A DNA stretch of 64,000 bases from Leptospira_A sp046736045 (GCF_046736045.1 NZ_CP177134.1:3596001-3660000), one strand, 5' to 3'. Positions 1-9,457 are shown, counted from the stretch's first letter. The notes: generated by a model not told the origin, from the sequence alone. Made by a program: numbers and translations.

Positions 1-596
1 CAAAACTATTGGATCCTATTCTGGGAACAGCAGTTTTACTACACAGATATATCAGCTCCCAAGGCAAAAAAATAGTTTTTTTACTTCCAAATATCAATTC
101 GAAACAGGAAACATTCATCAAACAGAAATTAGATGAAATTAAAATGGAAGAACCTTCCATTCAAATTCATTATGTTTGGGACGGATCTTTAAAGGTAATG
201 AATGCAAGCGACCTGCTGCTCATTGCTTCCGGCACTGCCACCTTGGAAGGATTATATTTCGAAAAACCTATGGTCATCTTATACAAGGTAAGTTTGTTCA
301 CTTATTTCATAGGTTCCTTACTTATGAAATCCAAATTCATCGGACTTGCGAATATACTTTCCGGTCAGGAAGTATGTCGTGAACTGACTCAAAACGAATG
401 CCAACCTAAATATATTTTCGAAGAAGCAAAAAATATTTTAGATCATAGTGAATTTAGAAATAAAATGATTCGTTTGTTAAAAGAAACGAAAGAAAGGGAA
501 CTAGGAACAAATAACGGTGGAAAGTTGGCGGCGAAAGAGATTTCTCATTTTATCGACTCTCTGAACGACAAAGAATCTCACGAAGATAAACCATAA
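1..596 (+). CDS. lpxB: Lipid-A-disaccharide synthase, C-terminal part (5' end outside the window)
   Basis: This is the last ~198 residues of LpxB, the inner-membrane-associated GT-B glycosyltransferase that joins UDP-2,3-diacylglucosamine to lipid X in lipid A synthesis. The visible part has the family signature ASGTATLEG followed by KPMVILYK (the nucleotide-sugar site region) and the conserved stretch GLANILSGQEVCRELTQ near the end. The reading frame is open to the left edge, so the gene starts outside. A TTG at position 9 is inside the protein and is not its start. It converges on the lipoprotein gene at 601 with only four bases between the stop codons. Identity is based on recalled family motifs and I am confident. 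Confidence 0.9.
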   Translation, partial: KLLDPILGTAVLLHRYISSQGKKIVFLLPNINSKQETFIKQKLDEIKMEEPSIQIHYVWDGSLKVMNASDLLLIASGTATLEGLYFEKPMVILYKVSLFTYFIGSLLMKSKFIGLANILSGQEVCRELTQNECQPKYIFEEAKNILDHSEFRNKMIRLLKETKERELGTNNGGKLAAKEISHFIDSLNDKESHEDKP

Positions 597-600
597 CGTC

Positions 601-969
601 TCAAAGTCGTATCAATCGAACGACCCTATCTTCCCAAGTTCCGATCCAGGTTTTGTCTCCAATTTCAGAGTATAAAAAATATCCGATCGCATTCTCTCTG
701 TCATCCGGGCGAATGCGAACTCCCAAAGAATCCATTTCTAAAATAAGTTTCTCTTCACCCAAACTTGCTGTTTTGGTTTCCGTATCTATCAGGATATTCC
801 CTTCTCCTTCCAATTGCCATTTGCCTGAAAAATCAGGTATTTTGGAAAGGTCTGGGGCTGTGTCAGCTGCCCTGGATTTTTCAGAACAGTTTACGAAGCC
901 GAGAAGTAATAGGGAAAATACTGGTAAAAATAATTTGATCCGTATTGCAGAAAGGTTGGCTCGGTTCAT
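601..969 (-). CDS. Small putative lipoprotein, 122 aa
   Basis: Unrecognised protein. The N-terminus has basic residues, a hydrophobic segment (about residues 12-26) and a spirochaete-type lipobox FVNC with the lipidated cysteine at residue 28, so it is probably an envelope lipoprotein. The mature part is about 95 residues with a GKWQLEGEGNILIDTET pattern suggestive of a small beta-rich fold. Its start overlaps the stop of the upstream 727-aa gene by four bases (ATGA type), so it is the last gene of the operon that begins with the helicase at 5866. I can propose no function. Confidence 0.75.
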   Translation of the reverse strand: MNRANLSAIRIKLFLPVFSLLLLGFVNCSEKSRAADTAPDLSKIPDFSGKWQLEGEGNILIDTETKTASLGEEKLILEMDSLGVRIRPDDRENAIGYFLYSEIGDKTWIGTWEDRVVRLIRL

Positions 970-3149
970 TTAATCACACACCTTGTGTCGTCTTCCGTAA
1001 AAGACCAATTTCCTCTATTTTCTCCCATAAGCCCGTAAAATGAATACTGAAAAAAACCGGATTTATTTTGTCCGTATCCTTTCAAATCGGTGGATGCGGA
1101 TGTAACGGAAAGATTTCGGATGTAATCCGATTCAAAATAATGATCCAAATTAAATTCGATCGAATAGGATTCTTTATAAAGATCATCCGGTAAATTCATT
1201 TTAAACCAAAGATCTTCACCTTCCCAGATCACATTCTCCAATTTCAAATAATAATTGATCCGCCCGTCTTTTGAAAGAGTATAATAATCGCTTCCCTGGC
1301 TTGCAAAAGAATAATCCATTGAAACAATACCTGGCTTCAACTCAAGACCGCAGACCTTCATCCAGGATTCATTCCAAGGATAACGATCCAGAAATAGCGC
1401 AAAACTAAAGTTAGGAGTCTTTGTAGCAAAATAAGAAGTGATGTTCAATTTGGACGTTGATTTTTCAAGACCGAAGGCCAAATTAAACCGGCCGTCTCTA
1501 ATGATCAAACTGCCTTTAGCCTCACCTTGATCAATGGCACCATCGTGAGGATAAAAAGAAGAAACTTTCAAACCCAAATCAAGATTCATCGATTCTAAAA
1601 AGTATTTATAAATTTTCTTCTGATAAAAATACTCTTCCGGAATTAATTTTTCCTGTCTTTCCTTGATCTCTTCATTCGTATCTTTTTTCCAGGATTGAAA
1701 CAACGCCGACCAATTGTTAGCTACCAGGTTTTGAATCTGCAAATTGCCTTTTGATTTGGAATAGAGAGGGTAATAAAAGGAACCGTCCGTTTTTTTCTGT
1801 CTGGTCCAATCAACCTGAGAAACAAGCTCCAAACCGGAAGGTTTGTCGAATACCTCACCTTTGAACAGAAGATCCAGATTATTGCCGGCAGTCAGCTTCA
1901 AGTTTAAGTTTGCATTTTTAATAGATAGTAAATGGGAATTCCAATTCAAAGAATCACCTACGACTTCTCCGATTACCTGAAACCATTTGTTTTTTTCACC
2001 GGTTTCTTTTATTTCCAGATTTCCCCTGAGTTTCCCGGAAAGCGGCACCTTACTTCCGGTTTGCGAATCTTGCAGCAGCTCGGTAAGAGGTTCCAAATCA
2101 TCTATATTAAACTGAATATTTTTTTGCAGAAGGGTTTCTTTTGCAACAGTAACCGTATCTTCCACTTTGATTTGAAAATCATAAGAACTATATTCACGGG
2201 TTTCTTTATTTTCCTGGAAAAAAAACTTTTCCTTAAGGCGAAGACCTTTTACCAGATAAAAATTGATTCCCGGCACATAAAAAACGGTATTTTCATATTC
2301 TACATCACCTTTGCTCACATAACTTCCATCAGTTGTTTTTTCAGTAACGGCTTCTCCCGATAAAACGGAAGATTGTACATTTGTGCCGAATAGATAATTT
2401 ACAAGAAGAGGAGCTTCTTCCGAAGGATAATTCTTCCAGAAAAATTCAAATTTATATTCGCTGAACTTCCCTTCCGTAAAATATCCTTCTCCTTTAACGC
2501 GTGTTGCATTGGGAACCCAGTACCAACCGTTATCATAACTTACGAATATTTTACCGTTTTTTCTTCGAAAGGAAATGTCCCAACCTTCCCGCCAATCAAG
2601 AATCGTGGAATTCCCTTTTTTATAATTGATCCTGGTATCATGAAAAACAACTTCTTTGATTTTTGTATTCTGAAAATACTCAATGAGTTTTTTTTCCAAC
2701 TCTTCGTCATTTTCCAAAACCAAATTCGGACTGAAAAAATCGATTCGTTCCACATAAGGAGTGTTAGAGAAATAAGACGACAACCGAAATGTGACTTTTT
2801 TAACCTTTAAAAGATGTGCATTGAAAGAAAAGTCCTCTTCTCTGGAAATCACCAAATCTTCCAGAATCAGTCCTTCTCTGAGTGAAAAGTCAACAACACC
2901 CAAATCGACTGCTTTGCCGATTTCCTTGTTAATTGTTTCCGTTACAATGGATCGGACGGAAACCAAGGGAATACGTCTTGTTTTAAGATAGTATTCGAAA
3001 CCTATATAGATAAGAGAGAGAAAAACAAAAACTCCACCTAACGCAAGGAAGGAATAGATTGTCTTTTCATGTTTTGAAACTTGGGATCGAATGAGGGAAA
3101 GATAAGCCCTTAGATCTTCTTCAGATAAAAGGGCGATTGGAAACTTCAA
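966..3149 (-). CDS. Large membrane-anchored protein with AsmA-like features, 727 aa
   Basis: The protein has one transmembrane segment at about residues 31-54 and then a long beta-rich periplasmic region. The segment after the anchor (residues ~60-150) alternates short strands such as VDFSLREGLILEDLVI and ERIDFFSPNLVLE, which resembles the repeating strands of AsmA/TamB-type lipid-transport or assembly proteins. This is a resemblance only, and no full domain is obvious. The start is a TTG six bases after the stop of the TPR lipoprotein gene, and no other in-frame start is better placed. It lies between two lipoprotein genes, which fits an envelope role. Confidence 0.7.
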   Translation of the reverse strand: MKFPIALLSEEDLRAYLSLIRSQVSKHEKTIYSFLALGGVFVFLSLIYIGFEYYLKTRRIPLVSVRSIVTETINKEIGKAVDLGVVDFSLREGLILEDLVISREEDFSFNAHLLKVKKVTFRLSSYFSNTPYVERIDFFSPNLVLENDEELEKKLIEYFQNTKIKEVVFHDTRINYKKGNSTILDWREGWDISFRRKNGKIFVSYDNGWYWVPNATRVKGEGYFTEGKFSEYKFEFFWKNYPSEEAPLLVNYLFGTNVQSSVLSGEAVTEKTTDGSYVSKGDVEYENTVFYVPGINFYLVKGLRLKEKFFFQENKETREYSSYDFQIKVEDTVTVAKETLLQKNIQFNIDDLEPLTELLQDSQTGSKVPLSGKLRGNLEIKETGEKNKWFQVIGEVVGDSLNWNSHLLSIKNANLNLKLTAGNNLDLLFKGEVFDKPSGLELVSQVDWTRQKKTDGSFYYPLYSKSKGNLQIQNLVANNWSALFQSWKKDTNEEIKERQEKLIPEEYFYQKKIYKYFLESMNLDLGLKVSSFYPHDGAIDQGEAKGSLIIRDGRFNLAFGLEKSTSKLNITSYFATKTPNFSFALFLDRYPWNESWMKVCGLELKPGIVSMDYSFASQGSDYYTLSKDGRINYYLKLENVIWEGEDLWFKMNLPDDLYKESYSIEFNLDHYFESDYIRNLSVTSASTDLKGYGQNKSGFFQYSFYGLMGENRGNWSFTEDDTRCVIK

Positions 3150-3155
3150 GGGAGA

Positions 3156-3851
3156 TTAAAGTTTGCCCTCCGGCTGAAGAACTTCCATACATTCTTTTTG
3201 GATGGAACGGAGAGTTTCATTTTCAGGGAATTCCTCTAGTCCTAAATTGACCACTTGGAGACCTTTTTGGTAGAAACCTGCGTTTTTATAATCATAACCC
3301 ATTTTCAAATAGGTTTTTGCCGCTGTTTCGTAATAAAACTCGTCTTTCTTTTGGTTGCCCTTGTGGTATGTTTTTGTCAGAGCAGCAAGTGCAGGGTAGT
3401 ATTCCCTTTCCGCTACCAAAGACTGAACCACAAGTTTTTTGCGTTCCGGATTGTAAGTTTTGTCTAATTTTTCAGATTGATTCAGATATTGGATGGCTTT
3501 TGCATATTGGTTTTTGCCAATATAAGCTTTTCCAAGATATAAATTCAGTTCCGAACTGTTCGCATTCGCATTCTTTAAAGAAAAAATTTGGTTCAAAGTT
3601 CCGATGGATTCGTCATATTTTCCAAGTTCCAAAAGAAGTTTTCCTTTGGAAAGGTACAACTTGGATTTTGTTTCGTCAGATGATGCATTGGAGTTATTAA
3701 GCTCTTTGTCGATGGAATCGATTTGAGCTAAATGGGAACTTGTGTTGATCTTAGGAAATCCCCCTACCGTGCGCACAGAATCATCTGTGGATGCACAATT
3801 CAACACAACCGCCAACGCCATAAACAGGGTTAGTGGGAAAAGTCGTTTCAT
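3156..3851 (-). CDS. TPR-repeat lipoprotein, 231 aa
   Basis: The signal sequence ends in the lipobox VVLNC with the cysteine at residue 19. The mature part contains about four tetratricopeptide-like helical repeats, with patterns such as LYLSKGKLLLELGKYDESI and LNLYLGKAYIGKNQYAKAI, so it is a protein-interaction scaffold at the membrane. Its ATG overlaps the stop codon of the helicase gene (TAATG), so the two are probably translationally coupled. The partner is unknown. The downstream AsmA-like protein is a plausible neighbour in function. Confidence 0.8.
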   Translation of the reverse strand: MKRLFPLTLFMALAVVLNCASTDDSVRTVGGFPKINTSSHLAQIDSIDKELNNSNASSDETKSKLYLSKGKLLLELGKYDESIGTLNQIFSLKNANANSSELNLYLGKAYIGKNQYAKAIQYLNQSEKLDKTYNPERKKLVVQSLVAEREYYPALAALTKTYHKGNQKKDEFYYETAAKTYLKMGYDYKNAGFYQKGLQVVNLGLEEFPENETLRSIQKECMEVLQPEGKL

Positions 3852-5866
3852 TAGCCTACCTTCAGTTTCTCTAATTCCTCTAGGAAATTCAATGTTTCCG
3901 CTTCCCGATCCTCTTTTTCCAATGGAAAATAGAGAACCACGTCCCGGGATAGCTCTTGTATAAATCGAGATGGGTCGCTCGCGATTTGTTCTCCGAATTT
4001 ACGCCTGGAACGGGCCGCGGTCAAGTATAATTTTCGCCTTGGCCGAGTCATTCCCACGTAGAGAAGCCTTCTTTCTTCATCGACAGCTTCTCCTTCTTCT
4101 ATAACACGCGAGTTCGGTAAAATTCCCTCTTCCAGCCCCACTAAAAAAACTAAATCGTATTCCAGACCCTTGGACTGGTGCATGGTGAGTAACTGGACCC
4201 GGCGGTCCTTCTCCTCTTCCTTCGGTTCGTCCTCCATCATCAGGGCCAAGCGCTGCAAAAAGTCGAAAATTTTCGGTTTTTCTTCCCTTTCCTCATTTTC
4301 GAAGAAAGCGAGCATATTGACAAGTTCGCTCAGGTTGAAAATCCGTGCCTTGGACACCTTCTCGTCCGATTCCTCGATGGAGATTTCCCTCTCGAAACCG
4401 ATTTGGGTGATCATCTCCTTCAGAACCGGAGCGAGTTTAGGAGAAAGCGAAAACTTCTTTTTGAATGTTTCCACAAGTTCCACAAAATGATAAATTTCCT
4501 GACGCACTTTGGTTTTAACTTCTGTTAAATAATCTACGTCTTCAATGATTTTTAAGAATACATCAAAGATGGAAATCCCTTTGCTAAAAGCTTCCTCTTG
4601 CAATTTATTAACAGTAGTCGGGCCAATCCCCCGTTTCGGATAATTGATGATACGGAGCAAAGAATAGTCGTCTTTGGGATTTGCAACATAACGCAGGTAA
4701 CAGATACAATCTCTGACTTCTTTTCTGTCGAAAAAATTATAACCGCCTACTACTTTATAAGGAATGTTTCTGTTTCTAAGTTCTTCTTCAAAAGGCCTTG
4801 ATTGAAAATTAGTTCGGAATAAAATCGCAATCTCATTTCCCTGAAATTCATTTTTGATCAGAACGGATTGAATGCGGCTCGCAACAAAGATCGCTTCTTC
4901 CTTTTCATCCGCAGTTTCGTAATACTCGACATTTTCATCGGATTGCATGCGGCTGAAGAGTTGTTTTTCCTTACGGCCTTTGTTGTTTTTAATCAATGAA
5001 TACGCGGCTTCTATGATCGGTCTTGTGGAACGGTAATTTTCCAGTAATCTGACTGTTTTTGCATGAGCGAATTCCCTTTCGAAATTCAAAATAAGTTCTA
5101 CATTCGAACCGCGAAACGCATAGATACTCTGGTCATCGTCCCCCACTACGCACAAGTTATCGCTTTGGCCACGGAATAATGACAAAAATTGATATTGCAA
5201 CTGGTTGGTGTCCTGAAATTCATCCACCAAAAAGTATTGATACTTTTTATGATAGGCCTCTGCTACTTCCGGAAACTCTTGCAAAATTCTTTTGGGAAGT
5301 AAAATCAAATCGTCAAAATCGATCGCATTCTTTTCTTTCAATCCATCTTCATACATGGGAAACAATTCCTGTGCCACAAGACTGAATTCTTCGGAAACAT
5401 CCAGAGATGCATTTCGGGAAAGGCCCATTGTATTTTTGGCATAGGAAATCCTTCTGAGGATTTCTTTCGGAGGAACTTTTTTAGGATCTATTTTTTTGAT
5501 TTTGAGAAGTTCCGAAACAAAGGATTCCTGGTCCCCCCCGTTGAACAACAGAAAGGTTTCGTGGTAACCTAGTTTGGTGATATGCTCTTTTAAAATACGG
5601 AGACCTAATGAGTGAAAGGTGGAAAGGATGATTCCTTTCAGTTTTTCCCTGGGCACCATTTTACGAAGTCTTTCGGAAAGTTCTTTCGCGCTTTTGTTGG
5701 TAAATGACAGTGCTACAATTTTTCCGGCGGAGATGTCTTTGTTCTGGATCATGTGGGCAATCCGGTTTGTGATCACCCTGGTTTTTCCCGATCCGGCTCC
5801 CGCAAACACAAGGAGAGGGCCTTGTATCGTATTCACTGCTTCCATTTGTGCGGGGTTGAGTTTCAT
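3851..5866 (-). CDS. UvrD/Rep/PcrA-family superfamily 1 DNA helicase, 671 aa
   Basis: This is a 3'-5' ATP-dependent DNA helicase acting in replication restart or repair. The Walker A motif GAGSGKT lies at residues ~23-29, the DExx box VDEFQDTN at ~214-221 and motif III GDDDQSIYAFRG at ~242-253. Later SF1 motifs (LTMHQSKGLEYD and VGMTRPRRKLYL) are also present. The length matches Rep (673 aa in E. coli) better than UvrD, but I cannot assign the subfamily by eye. The first ATG gives the usual N-terminus LNPAQMEAV. It leads the minus-strand operon that continues into three envelope genes, an odd pairing. Confidence 0.92.
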   Translation of the reverse strand: MKLNPAQMEAVNTIQGPLLVFAGAGSGKTRVITNRIAHMIQNKDISAGKIVALSFTNKSAKELSERLRKMVPREKLKGIILSTFHSLGLRILKEHITKLGYHETFLLFNGGDQESFVSELLKIKKIDPKKVPPKEILRRISYAKNTMGLSRNASLDVSEEFSLVAQELFPMYEDGLKEKNAIDFDDLILLPKRILQEFPEVAEAYHKKYQYFLVDEFQDTNQLQYQFLSLFRGQSDNLCVVGDDDQSIYAFRGSNVELILNFEREFAHAKTVRLLENYRSTRPIIEAAYSLIKNNKGRKEKQLFSRMQSDENVEYYETADEKEEAIFVASRIQSVLIKNEFQGNEIAILFRTNFQSRPFEEELRNRNIPYKVVGGYNFFDRKEVRDCICYLRYVANPKDDYSLLRIINYPKRGIGPTTVNKLQEEAFSKGISIFDVFLKIIEDVDYLTEVKTKVRQEIYHFVELVETFKKKFSLSPKLAPVLKEMITQIGFEREISIEESDEKVSKARIFNLSELVNMLAFFENEEREEKPKIFDFLQRLALMMEDEPKEEEKDRRVQLLTMHQSKGLEYDLVFLVGLEEGILPNSRVIEEGEAVDEERRLLYVGMTRPRRKLYLTAARSRRKFGEQIASDPSRFIQELSRDVVLYFPLEKEDREAETLNFLEELEKLKVG

Positions 5867-6021
5867 ATTCTAATGCCAGGTACTAAGTAAGTGACATAAT
5901 CCAGTGATTCCAACCGAGGTCTAGTTAAAAATCCCAAAAAGAACCGCTTGCAACTTAAAATCCACTCTGCACTTTCTTTAAATCTGTTTCTTTTCAAGCC
6001 CCCCGGAACAAACTACGTCCC

Positions 6022-6576
6022 ATGGCAAAACACGAACGTAAAAATTGGAAAGATATCTATCCGACTCCTATTTACACTTTGGCAAGTTTTGAAATGGAAT
6101 TGCCCAGAACCGCAAAAATCAAAACTTACTACGTATTAAAATCCAAAGATTGGGTGAATGTAATTCCAATTACCAAAGAAGGAAAAATTTTACTCATCCG
6201 CCAGTTCCGTCATGGTTTGGGCGAGATCAGTTTGGAGATTCCCGGAGGGATCGTTGATGAAGACGGAAAAGACGCATCTCTCATTTCCGCCAAAAGAGAG
6301 TTACGCGAAGAAACCGGATTTAGCGCCAAAGATGAAAACTACGAACTGCTTTCCAAATTTTCAGGAAACCCTGCCATGTTTACGAATTGGTCGTACTCTT
6401 ATATAGCAAGGGATGTTGAAAAAACGGATCCGGTGGAATTTGATGAAGGAGAAGATATTGAAATCTTACTTGCAAGTCCCGAAGAAGTCAAACAATACTT
6501 AGTCGAAGGAAAAATCCATCATCCCCATATGGCGGCGGCTCTCGGATTGTATTTTTTAAAGTATGATAAAAGGTGA
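6022..6576 (+). CDS. Nudix hydrolase, probably of the ADP-ribose pyrophosphatase type, 184 aa
   Basis: The Nudix box ends in RELREETGF (residues 92-100), preceded by PGGIVDEDGKDASL. The segment between the PGG turn and the REL helix is about two residues longer than the canonical GX5EX7REUXEEXGU spacing, and an aspartate sits where the upstream glutamate is expected. The flanking strands (VNVIPITKEGKILLIRQFR, and a NPAMFTNWSYSYIA segment) match ADP-ribose or nucleoside-diphosphate-sugar hydrolases. It stands alone, divergent from the helicase operon. Substrate is inference. Confidence 0.88.
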   Translation: MAKHERKNWKDIYPTPIYTLASFEMELPRTAKIKTYYVLKSKDWVNVIPITKEGKILLIRQFRHGLGEISLEIPGGIVDEDGKDASLISAKRELREETGFSAKDENYELLSKFSGNPAMFTNWSYSYIARDVEKTDPVEFDEGEDIEILLASPEEVKQYLVEGKIHHPHMAAALGLYFLKYDKR

Positions 6577-6704
6577 ACTGAAATTTTCAAATTAGATTTT
6601 CTACCTATTGATATTTCAGTACAAATACGGTATTTTCCGGTCCTTTCTTTTATCTTAGAATGCTTATATTCGAAAGACCTCATGGGAAATCCGATCCATA
6701 CAGG

Positions 6705-6734
6705 GTAGAAACCCTCTATTTTGAGGGTTTCTAC
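6705..6734. repeat. Perfect 12-bp inverted repeat
   Basis: GTAGAAACCCTC, a six-base loop, then GAGGGTTTCTAC. The stem would be strong in RNA, but no T-run follows on either strand, so it is not a standard intrinsic terminator. It sits between the Nudix gene and the LysM-FecR gene. It could be a terminator acting with other factors, an mRNA-stabilising hairpin or a dispersed repeat. The right arm occurs again exactly at 36239-36250. Confidence 0.6.
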
Positions 6735-6828
6735 GGGAATGTTCTCTTTCGTTAGTAAATATTTGCAAAAAATCCGCTACAAACGCGAAAGGACTAGAAA
6801 TTTTCGTTCAATAGATCATAATGGATCA

Positions 6829-7623
6829 ATGGTGAACAAAATGATACGCTCCTTTTTGATTTTGTGTTTAATCCTGTTTTCTCAAACTCAGTTTTTAACG
6901 GCTGACGAAGAGCCCAAATTAGAACCGATTACGATTACAGTGTTGAAGGGAGAAAACCTCTCTTTGATTTCCAAAAAATACCTGGAAGATTCCAATCGCT
7001 GGTCTGAACTTTTAAAATATAATAAAATTCCCAACCCAAACCTGATCAAACCGGGAATGACTCTTGTGATCCCCGTATTCCTTCGCAAGCCAGTGATGGG
7101 AGTTGCAAGTTTCGTAGTAGGTAAAGTAGAATGGAATGGAGCCGGAGGAACGGGTCCCTGGACTCCAGTGAAACTGGGACAGGAACTGCACGCAAAAGAC
7201 CAATTGAAAACTTCCGAAAAAGGAAAAGTAGACATTCAGATTCGTGAAGTCGGACTCATCCGGGTTTTTCATGACAGTCTTTTCGAAGTGAAAGGAAAAG
7301 AGACTCCGAACTCTGCGGTTTCCGTAGCGCTACTCAAAGGAAGTCTTGACGCAAAAATAAACAAATCCGCCAACAAACAAGGCGATTACAAACTAACAAT
7401 CGTAAATCCATCAGCGACTGCGGGAGTTAGGGGAACAGAATTCAGAGTGGAATTGGATTCAAAACTCAACAGCACTACTTCCTGTTTCGAAGGAATCGTG
7501 GATGTGAACGCAGAAGGAAAAACAGTAACAGTAACTCAAGGTATGGCGACTTTTGTTGAAAAAGGAAAAGCACCTGTGGAGCCTTATCTGATTCCCGAAG
7601 CTCCTAAATTAAAAGCCGAGTAA
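6829..7623 (+). CDS. Periplasmic LysM-FecR domain protein
   Basis: After a signal peptide (MIRSFLILCLILFSQTQFLTA) comes a LysM peptidoglycan-binding domain (TVLKGENLSLISKKY ... NLIKPGMTLVIP). A FecR-type domain follows, with the typical NPSATAGVRGTEFRVE segment. The combination suggests a periplasmic protein tethered to the cell wall. The open frame extends upstream into the hairpin at 6705-6734, but that part is basic and unlike a signal peptide. I therefore chose ATG 6829, with ATG 6841 nearly as good. It is two bases from the OmpL47-like gene and surely co-transcribed with it. The ligand is unknown. Confidence 0.85.
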   Translation: MVNKMIRSFLILCLILFSQTQFLTADEEPKLEPITITVLKGENLSLISKKYLEDSNRWSELLKYNKIPNPNLIKPGMTLVIPVFLRKPVMGVASFVVGKVEWNGAGGTGPWTPVKLGQELHAKDQLKTSEKGKVDIQIREVGLIRVFHDSLFEVKGKETPNSAVSVALLKGSLDAKINKSANKQGDYKLTIVNPSATAGVRGTEFRVELDSKLNSTTSCFEGIVDVNAEGKTVTVTQGMATFVEKGKAPVEPYLIPEAPKLKAE

Positions 7624-7625
7624 GG

Positions 7626-8633
7626 ATGCGAATGAAAAAGATTTCGATTCTTTTACTTTTAACTACTACGATCCTATACTCGCAAACGGCGAAAAAGGAA
7701 CTGAGCATTTTAATCGATGCTCCGGATGACGCAAATTTTGAATTGGAACTTTGGAAAGAAAATCCGGGAGACGGTGATGCGATCACCAAATCCGTTCCGG
7801 AAGTGATCGTATTCCGGGGAAACAAAATCAAAGTCAATCCGAAAGATGAATTTGTTTTCTTTCGTGTCAGACGCATCGGAAGTTTCGGAGCGAAAGGATT
7901 TTGGACCCAAGTTTATTCCGCTGACGTAGATCCCGGTTCCCCACTTTCCGTTCCGAATGAATTCAAACAACCTCCCAAAGTATTTGCAAAAGTAGAAGAA
8001 CCTGTTATCGTTCCCCCGAGCGATACGGGAAGTTTCGTAGCGGTTTCTGATAAAGAAAATGTCATTCTCTATCTAACACGTGAAAAACTTAACATAACAA
8101 CTGCGGATACGATGGCAGGCACTCTTGTTACAAATTATAAAATCAATGATGGTGTGTGGCAAACCCTGCCTGCAGGAGAATTTTTAAGTTTCTCCGACGA
8201 AGGTGATTACAACCTACAGTATTATTCCGTAGATAAAGTGGGAAATAAGGAAGAAACACGTTCCATTCATTTCATCAAGGATACTTTGGCACCTAAGACT
8301 AGTTTAGTGTGGCAGGATGAGAAACAGACAAACGGGCAAAACTCCGGTTTTTTCTCGCCCGAAACCAAACTGAGCCTGAATGCAGCTGATTCGGGAAGCG
8401 GAACGCAGGAAAGTTACTATGGTGTTCAATGTGTAAACAGCGGATCCGTTTCCTTTCAAAAATACACTTCTCCTATCTCCCTGAAAGAAAGTTTTTCCGA
8501 ATGCAAAAGTCAGTACCGTTTGCTTGTGTATTCGGTAGATAAAGTAGGAAATAAAGAAACAACTCAGACTTTTGAAATCAACTACAGCTCGCTCGCTGTT
8601 GCAAATACTCTAGAAGAAAAAAAGAATCCTTAA
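7626..8633 (+). CDS. OmpL47-like Ig-type repeat secreted protein, about 335 aa
   Basis: The signal peptide (ISILLLLTTTILYSQ) is followed by an N-terminal beta domain. Two repeats then end in YYSVDKVGNKE and LVYSVDKVGNKE, the hallmark of the OmpL47-type domain found in leptospiral surface proteins. The second ATG (7632) has the better-spaced AAGG ribosome site, so the true start may be two codons in. It forms a two-gene operon with the LysM-FecR gene, which suggests a wall-anchored and a surface-exposed partner. A conserved hairpin terminator follows. Confidence 0.8.
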   Translation: MRMKKISILLLLTTTILYSQTAKKELSILIDAPDDANFELELWKENPGDGDAITKSVPEVIVFRGNKIKVNPKDEFVFFRVRRIGSFGAKGFWTQVYSADVDPGSPLSVPNEFKQPPKVFAKVEEPVIVPPSDTGSFVAVSDKENVILYLTREKLNITTADTMAGTLVTNYKINDGVWQTLPAGEFLSFSDEGDYNLQYYSVDKVGNKEETRSIHFIKDTLAPKTSLVWQDEKQTNGQNSGFFSPETKLSLNAADSGSGTQESYYGVQCVNSGSVSFQKYTSPISLKESFSECKSQYRLLVYSVDKVGNKETTQTFEINYSSLAVANTLEEKKNP

Positions 8634-8646
8634 ACTGGGAAAGATC

Positions 8647-8672
8647 GGGCTGATGCAATCAGCCCTGATTTT
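8647..8672 (+). terminator. Intrinsic terminator between convergent genes
   Basis: A perfect 7-bp stem, GGGCTGA and TCAGCCC around the loop TGCAA, is followed by TGATTTT. It lies 13 bases after the stop of the OmpL47-like gene and just before the map stop on the other strand, so it ends the plus-strand operon and may also help stop map transcription. Confidence 0.7.
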
Positions 8673-8673
8673 A

Positions 8674-9417
8674 TCATTTGGTTGCGATGATCGCTCCGTT
8701 TTTAGTAACAATCACAGTGTGTTCGAACTGTGTGACAAAAGATCCGTCTTTCGTTTTCAAAGTCCAACCGTCGTTTGCTTCATAAACATAATGAGCTCCC
8801 GTAGAAACAAAGGACTCAATCGCCAAAACCAAACCTTCATTCAATTTAAAAGTTTCTCTTTTGTCCTCATAAGGTAACACTTGAGGAGGTTCGTGCAATT
8901 TACGACCGGTTCCATGGCCTGCCAGATTCCTTACCATCGTATAACCATCGTTTTTTGCGGAAAGATACATTGCTTTGCCGATATTTCGTAAATAATTGCC
9001 TGTCTTTGCCTGCGAAATTCCCGCAAGAGTGCTGTTTTTTGCAGCATCACAAAGATGGATTCTATCTTTGTTCGAAGTACCAACTGTCAAAGAAATACCG
9101 CAATCCGCGTAAAATCCGTTCAATTTTCCGGATACATCTATATTTACCAAGTCGCCTTCTTGTAGTATTTTTGATTCAGAAGGAATTCCATGCGCGGCTT
9201 CGTCGTTGACACTGATACAAGTGAAACCGGGAAAATTATAATCGAATTTAGGCGCTGACATGGCCCCGAACTTATGAAAATAACGTTCTGCAACCAAATC
9301 CAGTTCTTTGGTGCTGATCCCTGGTCTGACCAATTTAACCAACGTATCACGGACAAGGGCGACAAACTTTCCAGCTTTCAAAATCCCTTGTAATTCTTTT
9401 TCATTGTTAATGGACAT
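8674..9417 (-). CDS. map: Methionine aminopeptidase, type I
   Basis: This cytoplasmic metalloprotease removes the initiator methionine from new proteins. All expected residues are visible: H76 (AAHGIP), D94 (NIDVS), D105 (YADCG), H168 (GHGTGRKLHE), H175, E201 (AIESF) and E232 (FEHT). These are the two-metal ligands plus substrate histidines. The length (247 aa) is normal for type Ia, with no N-terminal zinc-finger extension. It follows the hybrid kinase gene at a 40-base distance. Confidence 0.96.
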   Translation of the reverse strand: MSINNEKELQGILKAGKFVALVRDTLVKLVRPGISTKELDLVAERYFHKFGAMSAPKFDYNFPGFTCISVNDEAAHGIPSESKILQEGDLVNIDVSGKLNGFYADCGISLTVGTSNKDRIHLCDAAKNSTLAGISQAKTGNYLRNIGKAMYLSAKNDGYTMVRNLAGHGTGRKLHEPPQVLPYEDKRETFKLNEGLVLAIESFVSTGAHYVYEANDGWTLKTKDGSFVTQFEHTVIVTKNGAIIATK

Positions 9418-9457
9418 AACGATAGGATTTGAATCGGTTTTAGATAAGAAAACTATT

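Noticed and set aside
6721..6828. Upstream extension of the LysM-FecR frame from a TTG
   Set aside because: It begins inside the 6705-6734 hairpin and encodes a basic stretch in front of an otherwise perfect signal peptide.
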